Below are positions 58,784-64,000 of a stretch of DNA of 64,000 nucleotides, in pieces. The position numbers were made by a program, and so were the translations under genes. The stretch is from Dama dama (taxonomy: Eukaryota > Chordata > Mammalia > Artiodactyla > Cervidae). Within the stretch, counting starts at the first letter, position 1; the number at the start of each line of letters is the position of its first letter. The stretch lies in contig NW_026870889.1 of the NCBI RefSeq assembly GCF_033118175.1, positions 1,054,001-1,118,000 of the forward strand. The letters are read 5' to 3'. The notes beneath the pieces were generated by a model. The model saw only the letters and a program-made list of their open reading frames with translations, did no database searches and was not told where the DNA came from.

Positions 58784-60971
58784 GGAAGACCTCCCCGTCT
58801 GCCTCCAAAGGCCAGTTTGCAAGCACTCCCGCCCGCTGTTCCCGCCAGGCACGCACAATGCTCCCAACCCAGGGAGAAATGCGCTTCGGGGTGGTGCTCA
58901 TTCCCGGCCCTTGGAAGACCTCCCCGGCTGCCTCCAAAGGCTGGTTTTCAAGAACTCCCTCCCGCTGACCCGCCAGCCGCACACAATGCTCCCAAGCCCG
59001 GGAGAAAAGCATTTTGGGGTGGTGCTCTCTCCGGGCCCTTGGAAGACCTCCCCGGCTGCCTACAAAGGCCGGTTTGCAAGCACTCCCGCCCGCTGTTCCC
59101 GCCAGCCTCGCACAATGCTCCCAAGACCGGCAGAAAAGAGCTTCGGGGTGGTGTTCTCTCCGTGCCAATGGAGGACCTCCCCGGCTGCCCCCAAAGGCCG
59201 GTTTGCAAGCACTCCCACTCGCTGTTCCCACCAGCCACACACAATGTTCAAAAACCCCGGAGAAAAGCGCTTCGGGGTGGTGCTCTCTCCGGGCCCTTGG
59301 AAGACTTCTCTGGCTGCCTCCAAAGGCCGGTTTGCAAGAATTCCCTCCCGCTGTCCCACCAGCCGCACACAATGCTCCAAAACCCGAGAGAAAAGCGCTT
59401 CGAGGTGGTGCTCTCTCCGGGCCCTTGGAAGACCTCCCCGGCTGCCTCCAAAGGCCGGTTTGCAAGCACTCCTGCCTGCTGTTCCCGCCACACGCGCACA
59501 ATGCACCCAAGCCCGGGAGAAAAGCGCTTCGGGGTGGTGCTCTCTCCCGGCCTTTGGAAGACGTCCCCGGCTGCCTCCAAAGGCCGGTTTGCAAGGACTC
59601 CTTCCTGCTGTTCCCGCCAGCCACGCACAATGCTCCCAATCCCGGGAGAAAAGCATTTTGGGGTGGTGCTCTCTCCGGGCCCTTGGAAGACCACCCCGGC
59701 TGCCTCAAAAGGCCGGTTTGCAAGCACTCAGGCCCGCTGTTCCCGCCAGCCGCGTACAATGCACCCAAGCCCGGGAGAAAAGCATTTTGGGGTGGTGCTC
59801 TCTCCGGGCCCTTGGAAGACCACCCCGGCTGCCTCAAAAGGCCGGTTTGCTAGCACTCAGGCCCGCTGTTCCCGCCAGCCGCGTACAATGCTCCCAAGCC
59901 CGGGAGAAAAGCATTTTGGGGTGGTGCTCACTCCGGGCCCTTGGAAGACCACCCCGGCTGCCTCAAAAGGCAAGTTTGCAAGCACTCAGGCCCGCTGTTC
60001 CCGCCAGCTGCGCACAATGCTCCCAAGCCCGGGAGAAAAGCATTTTGGGGTGGTGCTCTCTCTGGGCCCTTGGAAGACCACCCCGGCTGCCTCAAAAGGC
60101 CGGTTTGCAAGCACTCAGGCCCGCTGTTCCCGCCAGCTGCGTACAATGCTCCCAAGCCCGGGAGAAAAGCATTTTGGGGTGGTGCTCACTCCGCGCCCTT
60201 GAAAGACCTCCCCGGCTGCCTCCAAAGTCCGGTTTGCAAGAACTCATGCCCGCTGTTCCCGCCAGCCGCGCACAATGCTCCCAAGACCGGGAGAAATGCG
60301 CTTCGGGGTGGTGTTCTCTCCGTGCCCATGGAGGACCTCCCTGGCTGCCCCCAAATGCCGGTTTGCAATCACTCCCACTCACTGTTCCCGCCAGCCACGC
60401 ACATGCTCCAAAACACGGGAGAAAAGCGCTTTGGGGTGGTGCTCTCTCCCGGCCCTTGGAAGACTTCCCCGGCTGCCTCCAAAGGCCGGTTTGCAAGGAC
60501 TCCCTCCCGCTGTCCCGCCAGCCGCACACAATGCTCCCAATCACGGGAGAAAAGCGCTTCGGGGTGGTGCTCTCTCAGGGCCCTTTGAAGACTTCCCCGG
60601 CTGCCTCCAATGGCCGGTATGCAAGCACTCATGCCCGCTGTTCCCACCAGCCATGCACAATGCTCCCAAGCACGGGAGAAAAGCATTTTGGGGAGGTGCT
60701 CACTCCTTGCCCTTGGAAGACCTCCGCGCCTGCCTCCAAAGGCCGGTTTGCAAGCACTCCTGCCTGCTGTTCCCGCCACCCGCGCACACTGCTCCCAAGC
60801 CCGGGAGAAAAGCGTATCGGGATGGTGTTCTCTCCGGGCCCATGGAGGACCTCCCCGGCTGCCCCCAAAGGCCGCTTTGCAAGCATTCCCACTAGCTGTT
60901 CCCGCCAGCCACGCAAATGCTCCCAAGCCCGGGAGAAAAGCATTTTGGGGTGGTGCTCTCTCCGGGCCCTT
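58784..60971. repeat. S array L, 17 copies (duplicate of array I)
   Basis: This is a one-to-one copy of array I, including the four homogenised copies at 59685-60200. The 809-codon forward frame recurs here at 58749-61178 without change. Confidence 0.94.
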
Positions 60972-63900
60972 GCCCGTGTGCCTGGGGGCCAGGCAGGGGG
61001 TCCACACTCCCAGGCAAAGTCAGAACCACATGCACACGTCTGTTCCTGCCCCCTGCACCGGCAGAGAGCTCGGGGCAGCCAGAGTCTGTCAGGCAGCTGC
61101 TGGGCTGGCCGCCTGTGTGGGAAGGGGCAGAGCCGACCTAGGGGCAAGTTGGGCCTCTTGCTCTCCCTGCTGCCCTGAGGCTGCTGGGTCAAAGAGGTCT
61201 TGGGCATCCAGCCCTTTGCTGGTCCCTTCCCTCTGACGAGGCCCTCTGAGCTCCAGCACCTTGCAGTGTGGAGACAGCCCCTGCCAGGAACCTCCTCTCC
61301 AAAGAGGCCTCAACCGAGGCCTAGGCCCAGGGGAAAGGCACCAGCGGGGATGAGCCAGGGGAGGAGCCCGAGCATGTCTGGACCCAGTCCCCGCAGCCTG
61401 CCCCTTGGTGGGGCAGTACCCCCGGAGGCCAGGAAGGTCTGGACAAGGCTGGCCAGGGGCAGGGGACCTGCTGGGTCCTGCCCCTGGCCTGTGGGGCCTC
61501 TGAGCACAACCGGCCCTCTCCCACTGGAAGACCTCCCCGGCTGCCTCCAAAGGCCGGTTTGCAAGCGCTCCCGCCCACTGTTCCCAGCAGGCGGGCACAA
61601 TGCTCCTAAGCCCGGGAGAAAAGCGCTTCAGGGTGGTGCTCTCTCCGGGCCCTTGCCCCTGAGCCTGGGGGCAAGGCAGGGTGTCCACACTCCCAGGCCA
61701 AGGCAGAACCACATGCACACGTCTGATCTGCCCCCTGCACCGGCAGAGAGCTCAGGGGAGCCAGAGTCTGTCAGGCAGCTGCTGGGCTGGCCGCCTGTGT
61801 GGGAAGTGGCAGAGCCAACCTAGGGGCAAGTTGGGCCTCTTGCTCTCCCTGCTGCCCTGAGGCTGCTGAGCCAAAGAGGTCGTGGGCATCCAGCCCCTTG
61901 CTGGTCCCTTCCCTCTGACGAGGCCCCCTGAGCTCCAGCACCTTGCTGTGTGGAGACAGCCTCTGCCAGCAACCTCCTCTCCAAGGAGGCCTAACCCGAG
62001 GCCTAGGCCCAGGGGAAAGGCACCAGCGGGGATGAGCCTGGGGAGCCGCCCGGGCATGTCTGGACCCAGTCCCCGCAGCCTACCCCTTGGTGGGGCAGTA
62101 CCCCCGGAGGCCAGGAAGGTCTGGGAAAGTCTGGCCAGGGGCAGGGGACCTGCTGGGTCCTGCCCCTGGCCTGTGGGGCCTCTGAGCACAACCGGCCCTC
62201 TCCCGCTGGAAGACCTCCCCGGCTGCCTCCAAAGGCTGGTTTGCAAGCACTCCCGCCCACTGTTCCCACCAAGCGCGCACAATGCTCCCAAGCCCGGGAG
62301 AAAAGCGTTTCAGGGTGGTGCTCTCTCTGGGCCCTTGCCCCTGAGCCTGGGGGCCAGGCAGGGGGTCCACACTCCCAGGCCAAGGCAGAACCACATGCAC
62401 ACGTCTGTTCCTGCCCCCTGCACCGGCAGAGAGCTCGGGGAACCAGAGTCTGTCAGGCAGCTGCTGGGCTGGCCGCCTGTGTGGGAAGGGGCAGAGCCGA
62501 CCTAGGGGCAAGTTGGGCCTCTTGCTCTCCCTGCTGCCCTGAGGCTGCTGGGTCAAAGAGGTCTTGGGCATCCAGCCCTTTGCTGGTCCCTTCCCTCTGA
62601 CGAGGCCCTCTGAGCTCCAGCACATTGCAGTGTGGAGACAGCCCCTGCCAGCAACCTCCTCTCCAAAGAGGCCTCAACCGAGGCCTAGGCCCAGGGGAAA
62701 GGCACCAGCGGGGATGATCGTGGGGAGGCGCACGGACATATCTGGACCCAGTCCCCGCAGCCTGCCCCTTGGTGGGGCAGTACCCCCTGAGGCCAGGAAG
62801 GTCTGGGCAAGGCTGGCCAGGGGCAGGGGCCCTGCTGGGTCCTGCCCCTGGCCTGTGAGGCCTCTGAGGACAACCGGCCCTCTCCCACTGGAAGACCTCC
62901 CCGGCTGCCTCCAAAGGCCGGTTTGCATGCACTCCCGCCCACTGTTCCCACCAAGCGCGCACAATGCTCCCAAGCCTGGGAGAAAAGCGCTTCGGGGTGG
63001 TGCTCTCTCCGGGCCCTTGCCCCTGAGCCTGGGGGCCAGGCAGGGGGTCCACACTCCCAGGCCAATGCAGAACCACATGCACACGTCTGTTCCTGCCCCC
63101 TGCACCGGCAGAGAGCTCGGGGGAGCCAGAGTCTGTCAGGCAGCTGCTGGGCTGGCCGCCTGTTTGGGAAGGGGCAGAGCCGACATAGGGGCAAGTTGGG
63201 CCTCTTGCTCTCCCTGCTGCCCTGAGGCTGCTGGGCCAAAGAGGTCTTGGGCATCCAGCCCCTTGCTTGTCCCTTCCCTCTGACGAGGCCCTCTGAGCTC
63301 CAGCACCTTGCAGTGTGGAGACAGCCCCTGCCAGCATCCTCCTCTCCAAGGAGGCCTCAACCGAGGCCTAGGACCAGGGGAAAGCACCAGCGGGGATGAG
63401 CCTGGGGAGGCGCCCGGGCATGTCTGGACCCAGTCGCCGCAGCCTGCCCCTTGGTGGGGCAGTACCCCCGGAGGCCAGGAAGGTCTGGGCAAGGCTGGCC
63501 AGGGGCAGGGGCCCTGCTGGGACCTGCCCATGGCCTGTGGGGCCTCTGAGCACATCCGGCCCTCTCCCGCTGGAAGACCTCCCTGGCTGCCTCCAAAAGC
63601 CGGTTTGCAAGCGCTCCCGCCCACTGTTCCCAGCAGGCGTGCACAATGCTCCCAAGCCCGGGAGAAAAGCGCTTCAGGGTGGTGCTCTCTCCGGGCCCTT
63701 GCCCCTGAGCCTGGGGGCAAGGCACGGTGTCCACACTCCCAAGCCAAGTCAGAACCACATGCACACCTCTGATCTGCCCCCTGGACCGGCAGAGAGCTCG
63801 GGGGAGCCAGAGTCTGTCAGGCAGCTGCTGTGCTGGCCACCTGTGTGGGAAGGGGCAGAGCAGACCTAGGGGCAAGTTGGGCCTCTTGCTCTCCCTGCTG

Positions 63901-64000
63901 CCCTGAGGCTGCTGGGCCAAAGAGGTCTTGGGCATCCAGCCCCTTGCTGGTCCCTTCCCTCTGACGAGGCCCTCTGAGCTCCAGCACCTTGCAGTGTGGA
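60972..64000. repeat. L+S run to the window end (duplicate of 49868-52896)
   Basis: L landmarks lie near 61205, 61887, 62569, 63251 and 63933; S landmarks lie near 61632, 62314, 62996 and 63679. The last L is cut by the window end, so the array continues to the right. Confidence 0.94.

Larger units (their letters stand above)
55580..64000. repeat. 11,104-bp tandem duplication, copy 2 (cut by window end)
   Basis: At least 8,421 bp repeat 44476-52896 at a constant offset of 11,104 bp with no length change. The long frames on both strands recur at exactly +11,104 with the same length and sequence. The remaining 2.7 kb of the period would lie beyond the window. Confidence 0.92.

Noticed and set aside
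1..64000. CRISPR array
   Set aside because: Repeats are 129 or 682 bp with no short conserved repeat alternating with unique spacers, and there are no cas genes. Composition and structure are eukaryotic satellite-like.
1..64000. Centromeric CENP-B-like box in the S repeat (CTTCGGGGTGG)
   Set aside because: The TTCG start matches, but the spaced A and the terminal CGGG of the CENP-B box are missing at the required positions.
1..64000. rRNA, tRNA or snRNA gene cluster
   Set aside because: No conserved rRNA core, tRNA box A/B with cloverleaf, or snRNA motifs were seen in either block. The unit lengths do not match known RNA gene repeats.
1..64000. Human D4Z4, DXZ4 or beta satellite
   Set aside because: Unit lengths (129/682 bp) differ from about 3.3 kb, 3 kb and 68 bp, and no double homeobox frame is present. 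Recognition was from memory only, so a library search would be needed to exclude relatives.

Overview
The window is one continuous block of GC-rich, head-to-tail tandem satellite DNA. I found no gene, RNA gene, transposon, CRISPR array or ordinary single-copy sequence, and the array runs off both ends. Composition (about two-thirds G+C by eye, many intact CpGs), two-level repeats, higher-order multiples and mosaic exchange suggest a vertebrate, most likely mammalian, macrosatellite of subtelomeric or pericentromeric type. That assignment is inference; I do not recognise the family by name and cannot identify the species.

Two building blocks explain the whole window. Block S is a short repeat of 127-129 bp (full form 129 bp, about 68% G+C, about 11 CpGs). 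It runs from GGAAGACCTCC to the next GGGCCCTT. Block L is a segment of about 552 bp that starts GCCCCTGAGCC and ends CTCTCCCACT. L always sits at the same phase of S, between GGGCCCTT and GGAAGACC. L plus one S gives a unit of about 682 bp. I count 72 L segments (one internally deleted, the last cut by the window end) and about 192 S repeats, all in the same orientation.

Layout: S array (1-1506), one L, S array (2059-3089), a long regular run of 682-bp units (3090-22728), then alternating S arrays of 4-17 copies and short runs of L+S units to the end. S arrays begin at 22729, 25415, 30815, 37985, 40634, 43974, 47680, 53149, 55580 and 58784.

On top of this lie higher-order duplications: offsets of 2,727 and 2,044-2,045 bp (four and three units), 6,138 bp (nine units), a 2,649-bp tandem duplication (37727-43024), and an 11,104-bp tandem duplication whose second copy (55580 to the window end) looks identical to the first in everything I compared. 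S subtypes recur in a fixed order, so the S arrays are themselves higher-order repeats.

Long open reading frames occur on both strands and in several frames. They follow from low stop-codon frequency and from 129 being a multiple of three. One-base indels break them from unit to unit, so I call no protein-coding gene.
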